Below, one piece after another: positions 16,867-24,853 of a stretch of DNA of 64,000 bases. The translations under genes and the position numbers were made by a program. The notes below the pieces were generated by a model. That model had not been told where the DNA came from, ran no database searches, and was given only the letters and a program-made list of their open reading frames with translations. This stretch comes from CAYRSS01 sp964426945 (GTDB lineage: Bacteria > Planctomycetota > Phycisphaerae > UBA1845), in NCBI GenBank assembly GCA_964426945.1, contig CAYRSS010000008.1, positions 55,196-119,195 of the forward strand, written 5' to 3'. How positions within the stretch are numbered: the stretch's first letter is position 1; each line of letters starts with the position of its first letter.

Positions 16867-19215
16867 TCAATCTCCTGTCGTGGGGCTCGTCGTGTCGGCC
16901 AGCTTCCATATCGCCACGTACGCCTGTCCGAGCGAGACCCCGCCGTCCCCCGGGGGGACTTCGTGATTCGTGAGCACCCGCAGTCCCGTCGCCTCAAGCC
17001 GAGCGATCACGCCGGTCAGCAGGATGCGGTTCAGGAAACAGCCTCCCGAGAGAGCGACCGTCGACAGTCCGGCGGTCTCCGCCGCCCGCAGGGCGGCCTG
17101 CGCCAGGGCCTGCGCGATGGTCTCGTGGAATTGTGCCGCGAGTCGATCGGCGGACTCGCCCGCCTCGATGCCCTCGCAGATCGCGGCGACAAGCGGCGCG
17201 GGAAGAAGCAGAAGACCGTCTCGCCGACGGATCACCGGCATCGGCCACGGCTCGACCGCCTCGCCCCACGACGCAGCGGCCGCTTCGAGCGCCATCGCCG
17301 CCTCCGCCTCGTGTCGGTTTCGGTCGCACAGCCCCAGCAGGCACGCCGCCGCATCGAACAGTCGACCAAGGCTTGAGGTCATCGGCGTGTTCAGCCGCGC
17401 GCGACGCTGGGCCTCAAACGGCGCGGCGCGTCCGCCCGCGGCCTGCGCAAACCGAGCGGCCACCCGCGGCAGCATGGCAGCCAGCCAGTCCGGCCATCGC
17501 TCGCCGTAAGCCGCCGCCAGCAGCGCGCCCGCCGGGCGCCATGTCTCGATGGAGGCCGCGTCGCCGCCGACGAGCGGAAAACGATCCATGTGTCCGAGCC
17601 GCGAGAATTCGCCGCGCTCGCAGCGCAGCAGCTCGCAGCCCCACACCGTGCCGTCGGTGCCCCAGCCCGTGCCGTCGCAGACCAGGCCGATCAGTGGACC
17701 CGGTTCGTCCGCCTCCGCCATAACGCTGGCGATGTGCGCGTGGTGGTGCTGAACCGCCAACGCGGGCAGGTTCAGGCTCTCCGCATAGCGCGTGGACTCA
17801 TACGCCGGATGCAGGTCGTGCGCGACGACGTCCGGCGAGAAGCCGTAGAGCGCCGCCAGCCGCGGGATTGACGCGACAAAGTGACGGTATGTGTCGGGGT
17901 TGGTCAGGTCGCCGAGGTGCTCGCTCACGAGTGCCGAGCCGCCCTGCAGAAGGCAGAACGTGCTCTTGAGTTCGCCGCCGACGGCCAGCACACGCGTCGA
18001 GTCGCCGCGTCGCGGGGGCGTTACCACGATCGGACGTGGCACGTATCCGCGCGCGCGACGGACAGGCGTGACGCCCCCGGCCGCGCAGTGTACGACCGAA
18101 TCGTCGATCGGCCGGAAGATCTCTCGATCGTGCAGCAGGATCCCGTCGGCGATGTCCCCCAGTTCCGCGGCCGCGTCGTCGTCTCGATAGGTCAGCGGGC
18201 TGCCTGAGCGATTGCCCGAGGTCATCACGAGCACCGGCGGGGCCGTCTGCATCAGCAGGTGGTGCAGCGGCGTGTACGGGAGCATCACCCCCAGATCGGC
18301 GCAGCCCGGCGCGACTTCTCCCGTCACCATCCCTGACGGGCGACGCCGCGCGAGGACGATCGGCGCCGCGGTCGAACAGAGTGTCGCTCGCTCCAGGTCG
18401 TCGAGCGCGCAACAGCGATCGGCCACCGCGAGGTCGGCGACCATCACCGCCAGCGGCTTGCCATCGCGGAGCTTGCCGCGCCGCAGCCGGCGTACCGCCG
18501 ACGCGTTCGCCGCGTCGCAAGCCAGGTGATAGCCGCCAATGCCCTTGATGGCGATGACTCTCCCGGCGGCAAGCATTCGCGAGGCGGTCTCGATCGGATC
18601 CCCGGCCAGACCGTTCCCTGCCCCGTCGGCCAGCCGCAGCTTCGGCCCGCAGGTCGGGCAGGCAATCGGCTCGGCGTGGTAGCGCCGGTCGGCGACGTCG
18701 GCGTATTCGCGTGCGCAGTCCGCGCACATCCGAAACCCGGCCATCGTCGTGGCGGGGCGATCGTAGGGAATCTCGCGGATGATGGAGTATCGCGGCCCGC
18801 AATTCGTACAGTTGGCGAACGCGTATCGCGCCCGCCGGTCGGCGGCGTCCGTGACTTCGCGCAGGCACTCGGGGCAGGTGGCGGCGTCCGGGGCGACCTC
18901 GGCCTGCCGCTCGCCATCCAATTGCGACGGCCGCACGAGGAACGCGCGGTCTCCCTGCGGCGCTTGTCGAATCGAGCGCATCAGGCCGATCGACGCCAGC
19001 GGCGGCAACTCGCGCGGCAGCATGCGTACGAAAGCACGAACGCGATCCGCAGGGCCCTCGATCTCGATGGTCACGCCGCGCGGGTCATTGCTGACGAATC
19101 CCGCCAGCTCCAGCCGCTTCGCCAGCCGGACCACGAAGGGGCGAAAACCCACACCCTGGACCCGGCCCCGGATCATCAGCCTCCGACGCGACAAGGTTGG
19201 CGCGGTGGTCGTCAT
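16867..19215 (-). CDS. hypF: Carbamoyltransferase HypF
   Basis: A 782-residue protein that makes the thiocarbamate on HypE from carbamoyl phosphate, the first step of cyanide synthesis. Domains in order: acylphosphatase (GRVQGVGFRPFVV, about residues 17-29), two zinc fingers (CPEC...CTNC and CADC...CPTC, about 105-195), a YrdC-like domain (GIGGYHLACDA, about 230; TSGNRSGSPL, about 345), and a Kae1-like carbamoyltransferase with metal site VQHHHAHIASVMAE (about 500) and LSGGCFLN near the end. It is the first gene of the hydrogenase operon; the ATG at 19215 lies about 10 bp from the predicted sigma-54 transcription start. Confidence 0.96.
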   Translation of the reverse strand: MTTTAPTLSRRRLMIRGRVQGVGFRPFVVRLAKRLELAGFVSNDPRGVTIEIEGPADRVRAFVRMLPRELPPLASIGLMRSIRQAPQGDRAFLVRPSQLDGERQAEVAPDAATCPECLREVTDAADRRARYAFANCTNCGPRYSIIREIPYDRPATTMAGFRMCADCAREYADVADRRYHAEPIACPTCGPKLRLADGAGNGLAGDPIETASRMLAAGRVIAIKGIGGYHLACDAANASAVRRLRRGKLRDGKPLAVMVADLAVADRCCALDDLERATLCSTAAPIVLARRRPSGMVTGEVAPGCADLGVMLPYTPLHHLLMQTAPPVLVMTSGNRSGSPLTYRDDDAAAELGDIADGILLHDREIFRPIDDSVVHCAAGGVTPVRRARGYVPRPIVVTPPRRGDSTRVLAVGGELKSTFCLLQGGSALVSEHLGDLTNPDTYRHFVASIPRLAALYGFSPDVVAHDLHPAYESTRYAESLNLPALAVQHHHAHIASVMAEADEPGPLIGLVCDGTGWGTDGTVWGCELLRCERGEFSRLGHMDRFPLVGGDAASIETWRPAGALLAAAYGERWPDWLAAMLPRVAARFAQAAGGRAAPFEAQRRARLNTPMTSSLGRLFDAAACLLGLCDRNRHEAEAAMALEAAAASWGEAVEPWPMPVIRRRDGLLLLPAPLVAAICEGIEAGESADRLAAQFHETIAQALAQAALRAAETAGLSTVALSGGCFLNRILLTGVIARLEATGLRVLTNHEVPPGDGGVSLGQAYVAIWKLADTTSPTTGD

Positions 19216-19235
19216 GGGATCACACCGGACAGGCA

Positions 19236-19251
19236 TGCACGGGCCGTGCCG
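19236..19251 (-). promoter_or_regulatory. Sigma-54-like promoter of the hydrogenase operon
   Basis: On the minus strand the 16 bases read CGGCACGGCCCGTGCA. This matches the sigma-54 consensus TGGCACG-N4-TTGCA with two mismatches and with the GG and GC dinucleotides exactly 12 bp apart. A start about 12 bases downstream (about 19226) would leave a leader of about 11 bases before the hypF ATG. The core is palindromic (GCACG-GGC-CGTGC), so the match could be fortuitous. Confidence 0.45.
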
Positions 19252-19295
19252 GATGTGGTCCCGTCGTGACTGCCCTGAGACGAGGTCCCGGAACG

Positions 19296-19360
19296 CCAAG
19301 CAGGGGCGATCAGCGCGTGATCCGCAGGCCTGCTTGGGGTGTGCGCGTTATCGCGCACCC
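19296..19360 (-). terminator. Two inverted repeats after the 19380 gene
   Basis: CCAAGCAGG (19296-19304) pairs with CCTGCTTGG (19329-19337). Next to it lies a GTGTGCGCG...CGCGCACCC hairpin (about 19339-19360). They lie within 85 bp of the stop of the minus-strand zinc-ribbon gene and upstream of hypF. They lack a T-run; a role in separating the two transcription units is plausible only. Confidence 0.35.
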
Positions 19361-19379
19361 GGCTGCGCGTGGCGCGTTA

Positions 19380-20264
19380 TCAGGGCGAGTCTTCTGGCGA
19401 AGGCGGCGGGGCTGGCTGCCCGGCGAGCAGTTCGTCGGCTTCCCGTGCGGTGACCAACTCAACCTTGCCGCCGGGGCGGATGATGAGCCGATGCGGCGCG
19501 GCGAGCGGCTCACCGTCGAGACTGCTGGTGATCGGTTGAGACGAGAGTAGAACCCACCGGCCGTCGTCGCGCGCCGGATCGGGCGGTCCGGCATGCAGTG
19601 TCACGCCCCTGGGCAGGGTGTATTGGGCGGGCAGGTAGTTGCCCCGAAGCGTGTCGATCGAGGCGGGCCAGCGATTGAAGTCGCGCCGGTAGTCGCGGCA
19701 CGCGGCCTCCACAAGGGTCATCGCCTCCTGTATCGCGAGGACGGAGAGGTCGTCGCTTTCTTCGGCCGTCGTCACGCCGGCATAGGGCATCGGGAAGAAA
19801 CCGCCCGGCCGGTTACGCAAGCCGAGCGACCAGCGACACGCCACCCCCCATCCAGCCAGCGCCAGCAGCGCGAGAACGATGCCGAACCACGCTCCGGCAA
19901 CGCGTTCGTTCGGCTTTCGTCGGCGACCGAGAGCGACCGCTCCGCAGATCAGCGCGATGACCTGGGTCACGAACGGAACGATGACCAGCAGCCCGAAGAT
20001 CAGCGTGAGCAGCGAAGCGGTGCGCAGCGGGCGCTCGGGTGTCGGCATGGCTGCGCCCGGCGTCACCGGCGGCGAGCCGGGCGCCGCGGCCTCCGGCACC
20101 TGCCGCGGGATCGAAGCCGCGCGTGGCGTGGCGGGCGCGACCGGCGGCGTGGCCGCGCCGACTTTGCGAACGGCGACCTGGGCGCCGCAGTTCGGACAGC
20201 GCGCCGAGCCCGGCGTCTCGGCGGTGACCACGTGCATGCAATGGGGGCAGGTGGCTTCGATCAT
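19380..20264 (-). CDS. Zinc-ribbon membrane protein, unknown function
   Basis: A 294-residue protein. An N-terminal zinc ribbon (CPHC at about 6-9, CPNC at about 23-26) is followed by a proline/alanine-rich linker and two membrane helices (LLTLIFGLLVIVPFVTQVIALI, then AWFGIVLALLALAGWGVAC) typical of DUF4190-like proteins. A C-terminal domain of about 140 residues follows (EAACRDYRRDFNRWPASID and later strands), which looks like the folded part of a pseudopilin-type protein. No catalytic motif is seen. This type of architecture is common in planctomycetes. It stands alone, 33 bp downstream of comM, and may be cotranscribed with it. Confidence 0.8.
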   Translation of the reverse strand: MIEATCPHCMHVVTAETPGSARCPNCGAQVAVRKVGAATPPVAPATPRAASIPRQVPEAAAPGSPPVTPGAAMPTPERPLRTASLLTLIFGLLVIVPFVTQVIALICGAVALGRRRKPNERVAGAWFGIVLALLALAGWGVACRWSLGLRNRPGGFFPMPYAGVTTAEESDDLSVLAIQEAMTLVEAACRDYRRDFNRWPASIDTLRGNYLPAQYTLPRGVTLHAGPPDPARDDGRWVLLSSQPITSSLDGEPLAAPHRLIIRPGGKVELVTAREADELLAGQPAPPPSPEDSP

Positions 20265-20297
20265 GCCAGACCGATGATAGACGATCGCGGCGGCGGG

Positions 20298-21827
20298 CTA
20301 CAGCCGCCGATCCAGCCGCCGGTACTGCACCGCTTCGTGGACGTCTTCCGGCGCAATCGACGCCCGTCCGGCGAGGTCGGCGATGGTGCGCGCCACGCGA
20401 ATGACCTTGTCATGGGCACGGGCGGAGAGGCCCAGTTCGGTCATCGCCTGCCGCAGCACCATCTCGCCTGCCTCGTCGAGTCGGCCGTGCTCGCGGAGCT
20501 GTCGCGGCGTCATGCGGGCGTTGCTTCCTCGACCGTCGCCGCCGAAGCGCTCGCGCTGCACCGCCCGCGCGGCCTGCACATGCTCGCGCATCTCGGCCGA
20601 CGGCCGCCCCTCGCGTCCGCTGCGCAGCTCGCTGTAGGGGACGGCCGGCACCTCGATGTGGATGTCGATGCGATCGACCAGCGGCCCGCTGATGCGCGAG
20701 AGGTAGCGCTCAATCTGGATCGGCGAACATTTGCAGGGCTTTCTCGGATCGGTGTAGTAGCCGCACGGACAGGGGTTCATCGCCGCCACGAGCATGAACG
20801 ACGCGGGAAACGTGGCCGTATGATGCGCGCGGGCGATGGTGACGACGCCGTCCTCCAGCGGCTGGCGCAGCGCCTCCAGCGCGGGCCGCGAAAACTCGGG
20901 GAACTCGTCCAGAAACAGCACGCCGTGGTGAGCGAGCGACACCTCGCCGGCCCTGGGCACCGACCCGCCGCCGACCAGCGCCGCGGTGCTGGCCGAATGG
21001 TGCGGCGAGCGGACCGGACGCGTGGCGAGCAGCGCTACCCCCGGCTTGAGTTCGCCCGAGACGGAGTGGATGCGCGTCGTCTCCAGCGACTCGGCCAGCG
21101 AAAGCGGTGGCAGGATGGTCGGCAGGCGCTTGGCCAGCATCGTCTTGCCCGAGCCCGGCGGGCCGACCATCAGCACATTGTGTCCACCCGCCGAAGCGAT
21201 GGTGAGCGCCCGCTTGACCCCCTCCTGACCGCGGACTTCGCCGAAGTCCACGTCGTACACCTTCGCTTTGTCGAACACGCCGATCGAGTCGCAAGCGGCC
21301 GGGGTGATGGGCAGATCCCCAGTCAGGTAGCCCACGGCCTCGGTCAGGCTGGTAACAGGAATGACCTCGATGTCATCGACGACCGCGGCCTCGCTCGCGT
21401 TCTCCTGCGGCAGCATGATCCGCTTGAAGCCGACTTCCTTGGCGAGGATCGCGGAGGAGAGCGCCCCCTTGATCGGCCGCACGCGACCGTCGAGGGCGAG
21501 CTCGCCGACGACGAGCACCTCCCCGGCCGAGTCCGCGGCCACTTCGCCCGAGGCGATCAGCATCCCGAGTGCGGTGGCCAGGTCGAAGAGTGGTCCTTCC
21601 TTGCGCATGTCGGCCGGAGCCAGGTTGATCACCGTCTTGTAGCGCGGAAACTGGAAGCCGGCGCTCTGGATCGCGCTGCGGACGCGCTCGATGCTCTCCT
21701 TCACCGCCGGATCGGGCAGCCCCACGATGGCCACGTTGGCAAAGCCGCGCGGCGAAACGTCGACCTCCACTTCCACGGGCATCGCCTCGATGCCGCAGAA
21801 GGCCACACTGTGGAGACGGGCGATCAT
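20298..21827 (-). CDS. comM: ComM/YifB family Mg-chelatase-like AAA+ ATPase
   Basis: A 509-residue AAA+ protein of the ComM family, a hexameric helicase that promotes branch migration during natural transformation. The N-terminal ChlI/Lon-like domain begins MIARLHSVAFCGIEA. Walker A is GPPGSGKTML (about residue 214), Walker B is GVLFLDEFPEF (about 295), and AMNPCPCGYY plus a downstream CKC motif are family hallmarks. The start at 21827 matches the family N-terminus. It is divergent from uvrC with about 190 bp between. A DNA-uptake role is consistent with the pilus-type system in this window, but is inferred. Confidence 0.93.
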   Translation of the reverse strand: MIARLHSVAFCGIEAMPVEVEVDVSPRGFANVAIVGLPDPAVKESIERVRSAIQSAGFQFPRYKTVINLAPADMRKEGPLFDLATALGMLIASGEVAADSAGEVLVVGELALDGRVRPIKGALSSAILAKEVGFKRIMLPQENASEAAVVDDIEVIPVTSLTEAVGYLTGDLPITPAACDSIGVFDKAKVYDVDFGEVRGQEGVKRALTIASAGGHNVLMVGPPGSGKTMLAKRLPTILPPLSLAESLETTRIHSVSGELKPGVALLATRPVRSPHHSASTAALVGGGSVPRAGEVSLAHHGVLFLDEFPEFSRPALEALRQPLEDGVVTIARAHHTATFPASFMLVAAMNPCPCGYYTDPRKPCKCSPIQIERYLSRISGPLVDRIDIHIEVPAVPYSELRSGREGRPSAEMREHVQAARAVQRERFGGDGRGSNARMTPRQLREHGRLDEAGEMVLRQAMTELGLSARAHDKVIRVARTIADLAGRASIAPEDVHEAVQYRRLDRRL

Positions 21828-22017
21828 GGGGGCGGAATTGTAATACCGGCCCTGCGGGTTGTCATCGCCGCTCACGCTCGGGACGGCTCGGCGTGACGGT
21901 TTGCCGCTGATGGTCGCCCGGAACCAAGTGCGCTATACAATAGGTGGGCGTGCGGAGGGCCGGCCCTGATCCGCCCGCGCGGCAAACGCCACGACCGGCC
22001 GCATGGAGGGGCTCCGG

Positions 22018-23508
22018 ATGAACCGGCGGGGATACGCCGACCTGCGTCTGCACAAACCCTATCGACAGGGTGCGCCCGAACCCCCGCCTGCGCCGCGACC
22101 GTTGATTATGGACCCGCAACGTCTCCAGACCCTGCGCGAGCGCATCGCCTTGTTCCCCAGGGTGCCGGGCGTGTACCTCATGAAGGATCCGGACGGGCGC
22201 GTGCTGTACGTCGGCAAGGCGAAGGATCTGCGCGCCCGCGTGTCGAGCTACTTCCAGCCTTCCGCAGACCTGCTCAACTCGCGCGGGCCCGACATCTGTC
22301 GCATGGTCGAGCAGGTCGTTGACGTGGACTTTATCGAGTGCGACAGCGAGGTGGACGCGCTGCTCAAGGAAAGCCGCCTTATCAAGGACATCCAGCCGCC
22401 GCACAACGCCATGCTCAAGGACGACAAGTCCTTCCCCTACCTGGAGATCACGATCGGCGACGACTTCCCCGGCGTATTCGTCACACGCACGCCGCGGCTG
22501 AAGGGGACGAAGTTGTTCGGCCCGTTCACCTCGCCGGCCGGTTTGCGCGATGCGGTCAACGCGCTGCAGAAGGTCTTCAAGTTCCGCACCTGCGAACTGG
22601 AGATCCGCGAGGGCGACGATTCGCGTCGCTTTTTCCGCCCCTGCCTGCTGCACGCCATCAACCAGTGCACCGCGCCCTGTGCCGCGCTGATCAGTCGCGA
22701 GGACTATCGCAAGGACATCGACCGCCTGCGCAAGCTGCTGGGCACCAAGCGCAGCGTGCTGCTGCGCCAGATGCGAGGTGAGATGGTGGCGGCGTCGGCG
22801 GCGCTGCGCTTCGAAGAGGCCGCCGTCCTTCGAGATCGGATCAAGGCCATCGAGTCGCTCTCGCTCTCCGGCGACGTCGCGGAGGACGTGCAGCCCGAGG
22901 TGTTTTACATCGACCCGTCCGCCGGGCTCGACCGGCTGGCGGAGCTGCTCTCGCTGCCTGACCGGCCAAGGTGTCTGGAGGCGATCGACATCGCCCACCT
23001 GCAGGGCGAAGAGACCGTTGGCTCGCTCGTGTGTTTTATCGACGGTCGGCCGTTCAAGGCGGGCTACCGTCGCTTTCGGATCCGTACCGTCGAAGGGGTC
23101 GACGACTACGCGGCGATCCGCGAGGTCGTGTCGCGCCGCTACCGCCACGCCGCGGCGGGGGAGGAGCTCTATCCCGACGTGATTCTCATCGACGGCGGCC
23201 TCGGCCAGCTTCACGCGGCACAGTCGGTCTTCGGAGAGATGGGGATTCAGCCGCCGATGGTCATCTCGCTCGCCAAGCGCGAAGAGGAGATTTACGCCCA
23301 GGCGCGGAGCGCTCCGATCCGCCTCTCGCGCAACAACCCTGCGCTGCGGCTGCTGCAGTCGATGCGCGACGAGGCCCACCGCTTCGCGCAGCACTACCAC
23401 CACATGCTCCGCAGCCGAAAGACGTTTGAAGACGAGGTTCGATCGGGCCGCCGTCCGCCCCGCGCGAGGCGCACGAAGCGCGAGGATCCGGAACCCGGCC
23501 CGCCGTGA
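22018..23508 (+). CDS. uvrC: UvrC excinuclease, short form lacking the C-terminal HhH domain
   Basis: A 496-residue UvrC, the dual-incision nuclease of nucleotide excision repair. GIY-YIG domain: PGVYLMKDPDGRVLYVGKA (about residues 48-66). A cysteine-containing segment CLLHAINQCTAPC comes next, then a UVR motif (MVAASAALRFEEAAVLRDRI), then the RNase H-like endonuclease domain with DIAHLQGEETVGSLV and ILIDGGLGQLHAA. The protein ends about 45 residues after HRFAQHYHH with a basic tail, so the (HhH)2 domain of a full-length (about 600 aa) UvrC is absent. ATG 22018 is chosen because GGAGGGG lies 6 bases upstream; ATG 22108 would give the conserved N-terminus without the 30-residue extension. Confidence 0.92.
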   Translation: MNRRGYADLRLHKPYRQGAPEPPPAPRPLIMDPQRLQTLRERIALFPRVPGVYLMKDPDGRVLYVGKAKDLRARVSSYFQPSADLLNSRGPDICRMVEQVVDVDFIECDSEVDALLKESRLIKDIQPPHNAMLKDDKSFPYLEITIGDDFPGVFVTRTPRLKGTKLFGPFTSPAGLRDAVNALQKVFKFRTCELEIREGDDSRRFFRPCLLHAINQCTAPCAALISREDYRKDIDRLRKLLGTKRSVLLRQMRGEMVAASAALRFEEAAVLRDRIKAIESLSLSGDVAEDVQPEVFYIDPSAGLDRLAELLSLPDRPRCLEAIDIAHLQGEETVGSLVCFIDGRPFKAGYRRFRIRTVEGVDDYAAIREVVSRRYRHAAAGEELYPDVILIDGGLGQLHAAQSVFGEMGIQPPMVISLAKREEEIYAQARSAPIRLSRNNPALRLLQSMRDEAHRFAQHYHHMLRSRKTFEDEVRSGRRPPRARRTKREDPEPGPP

Positions 23509-23527
23509 TCGGGCAACGGAGCGAGGA

Positions 23528-24007
23528 CTAGGGTGCCGGGAACGCTTCGCCGCAGCCGGGGCATCGCCGGCCACGCTCAGTTTCGACGGGGACGACCCAC
23601 GCGCCGCGGCAGGTCGGCGAATTGCACAGGATCGCCCGCTCGCCCGTCAGTTTGTGGCACTTCGGACATTCCACCGGGAAGCGGCGGAACCCGAACTCCT
23701 TGTGAATTACGAAGTGATGCAGACAGTCGGGCTGCGTACAGAGTACGTGAAAATCCGCCGTGTCGGCGCGCTCGCGGGCTTCCGGGTTGACCGGCACGAT
23801 CCATGAGGACAGATAGCTCGCGCCGCCGAGCCCCAGCAGCGCCAGCAGCAGGTACATCGTGTACCGCACCGCGGGCGAGGCCCAGGCGTCGCGCGGGTTC
23901 TCGCGGAACGCGGCAATCGCGTGGCCCGTCCGGCGGCGCAGCTCCGGCAGGCCGTCGCGAAGCGTGACAACGAGATTGGCGAGTCGTTTCGGTTTTTCCT
24001 GGGCCAT
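23528..24007 (-). CDS. Small membrane protein with C-terminal zinc-ribbon-like cysteines
   Basis: A 159-residue protein: a basic cytosolic start (KPKRLANLVVTLRDGLPELRRR), one membrane helix (YTMYLLLALLGLGGASYLSSWIV, about residues 49-71) and a mature domain with three cysteine pairs or clusters (CTQPDC, CPKC, then CNSPTC and CPGC). This is a double zinc-ribbon arrangement outside or beneath the membrane. I do not recognise a named family. It is convergent with uvrC (19 bp between stops). The sRNA/leader candidate at 24124-24469 lies upstream on the same strand. Confidence 0.75.
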   Translation of the reverse strand: MAQEKPKRLANLVVTLRDGLPELRRRTGHAIAAFRENPRDAWASPAVRYTMYLLLALLGLGGASYLSSWIVPVNPEARERADTADFHVLCTQPDCLHHFVIHKEFGFRRFPVECPKCHKLTGERAILCNSPTCRGAWVVPVETERGRRCPGCGEAFPAP

Positions 24008-24123
24008 CGGATGAAACCAGGCGGTTCCGGGCGGGCCGCGACGCGGCGGTTCGCGCCTCGGCGATGATTCTACGCGGCGAACCGGCGTTCGCCGAGTGCA
24101 GCCGCCCCGGCGCCCGCCGCGGG

Positions 24124-24463
24124 CAAAAAAAACACGCCCCGCCGATGCGGGGCGTGTCCTGACGCGGCGACCGCGTCAACAAGGAGAGAGAGAAGGAGGC
24201 GGGGCTGACCGAGCACTACGCGGTAGTTCGCAGGCCCGGTCAGACCCCGCGGGCGCGTCATTCTGGGTGCGGATCGGCGGGGTGCGAATGCACCTCGGGC
24301 GCCGAATGCCGGCTACGACCCGTGTGAACCATTCGAACCCCAAGACCCGCGCCAGCCCACCACGAATCGCCCCCGCGATCGGCTGCCCCCGGTTTGCGGC
24401 CCGTCCCCCGACGAGCCCCGGTGCAGCCTGGTCAGGCCGACGCATCGAACCCCGGACAAATCA
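24124..24463 (-). ncRNA. Candidate structured small RNA (or long leader) with CU-rich anti-Shine-Dalgarno linker
   Basis: Read on the minus strand, the 3' half has three stem-loops in order. Stem A has about 15 bp (24234-24250 with 24199-24214, one bulge and one mismatch). Stem B has 7 bp (24171-24177 with 24161-24167). The intrinsic terminator has an 11-bp perfect stem (24147-24157 with 24132-24142) and 7-8 U. Between A and B lies a 20-base pyrimidine stretch containing CCTCCTT and CTCTCCTT, complementary to Shine-Dalgarno sequences. A -10-like TATGAT precedes (24464-24469). No match to tmRNA, RNase P, SRP or 6S motifs was seen. It could instead be an attenuated leader for the gene at 23528-24007. 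Confidence 0.5.
24125..24157 (-). terminator. Strong intrinsic terminator
   Basis: An 11-bp GC-rich stem (24147-24157 with 24132-24142, loop ATCG) is directly followed on the minus strand by a run of U (A24125-24131 on plus). Textbook strength. It lies 117 bp upstream of the start of the minus-strand gene at 24007, so it ends a separate upstream transcript or attenuates that gene. Confidence 0.85.
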
Positions 24464-24469
24464 ATCATA
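24464..24469 (-). promoter_or_regulatory. -10-like element TATGAT for the candidate sRNA
   Basis: TATGAT (5 of 6 to TATAAT) on the minus strand in a GC-rich setting, with the predicted start about 24457. The -35 position (GTAGTC-like at 17 bp) is poor, so this is only suggestive. Confidence 0.35.
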
Positions 24470-24695
24470 GCGCGCCAACCCTGTCCGACTACTACGCTCC
24501 CGATATTTTTCGAGCGTAGGCTGCGTGCGGCGGACAGGTCCGAGAATCGATTGCCCCCGGCTCATTTCACAGGCCCGGGAGCCTCGCACCAGGCGGGGCA
24601 TGGAGGCAATCCAGCCGGCGCGCAAAAAGATATAAGCTATTTATGGATAATAGATTAACGAAGCATAGGCCGCGGTTCGACGTGGTTTAGCGGCG

Positions 24696-24724
24696 TTGAC
24701 ACCCCCGGCGGAGCGCGATAGAAG
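24696..24724 (+). promoter_or_regulatory. Sigma-70-type promoter of the PyrK-like gene
   Basis: Perfect -35 TTGACA (24696-24701), a 17-bp spacer, and -10 TAGAAG (24719-24724, 4 of 6). The predicted start is near 24731, giving a leader of about 135 bases to the ATG at 24865. Confidence 0.6.
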
Positions 24725-24810
24725 GGGGCTCATGGGTCGAGCGACCCGAACACGCAATATCGCGGCCTCGCCGGCCGCTTCGAGCATCGGCTTTCTTAGC
24801 CGTGGCGACT

Positions 24811-24853
24811 TCCGGGATCCGCCTCCTGCAGGCGTGGTCCCGGAGGTTTTTTT
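24811..24853 (+). terminator. Attenuator-like terminator in the leader of the PyrK-like gene
   Basis: TCCGGGATCCGCC (24811-24823) pairs with GGCGTGGTCCCGGA (24831-24844): 7 bp + 4 bp with a small internal loop, hairpin loop TCCTGCA. GG and seven T follow (24847-24853). It lies inside the leader, 11 bases before the ATG at 24865, after three shorter hairpins (GGGTCGAGCGACCC at 24734-24747; GCGGCC...GGCCGC about 24762-24778; CGGC...GCCG about 24788-24802). This layout is that of transcription attenuation. Confidence 0.6.

Noticed and set aside
19593..21896. 767-residue plus-strand frame opposite the zinc-ribbon gene and comM
   Set aside because: ComM is unambiguous on the minus strand; the plus frame is repetitive arginine/histidine-rich and has no signature.
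24421..24460. SRP (4.5S) RNA or tRNA in the region with CCTGGTCAGGCC and TTCGAACCCC
   Set aside because: CCTGGTCAGG alone resembles the SRP loop, but the essential CCGGAAGGNAGCAGCC is missing. No acceptor or T-arm pairing for a tRNA could be built.
24096..24470. Short frames on both strands over the candidate sRNA (for example 89 residues, minus, with GFEWFTRVVAGI)
   Set aside because: Composition resembles spurious translations often seen over structured RNAs; hairpins, terminator and CU-rich linker explain the region better.
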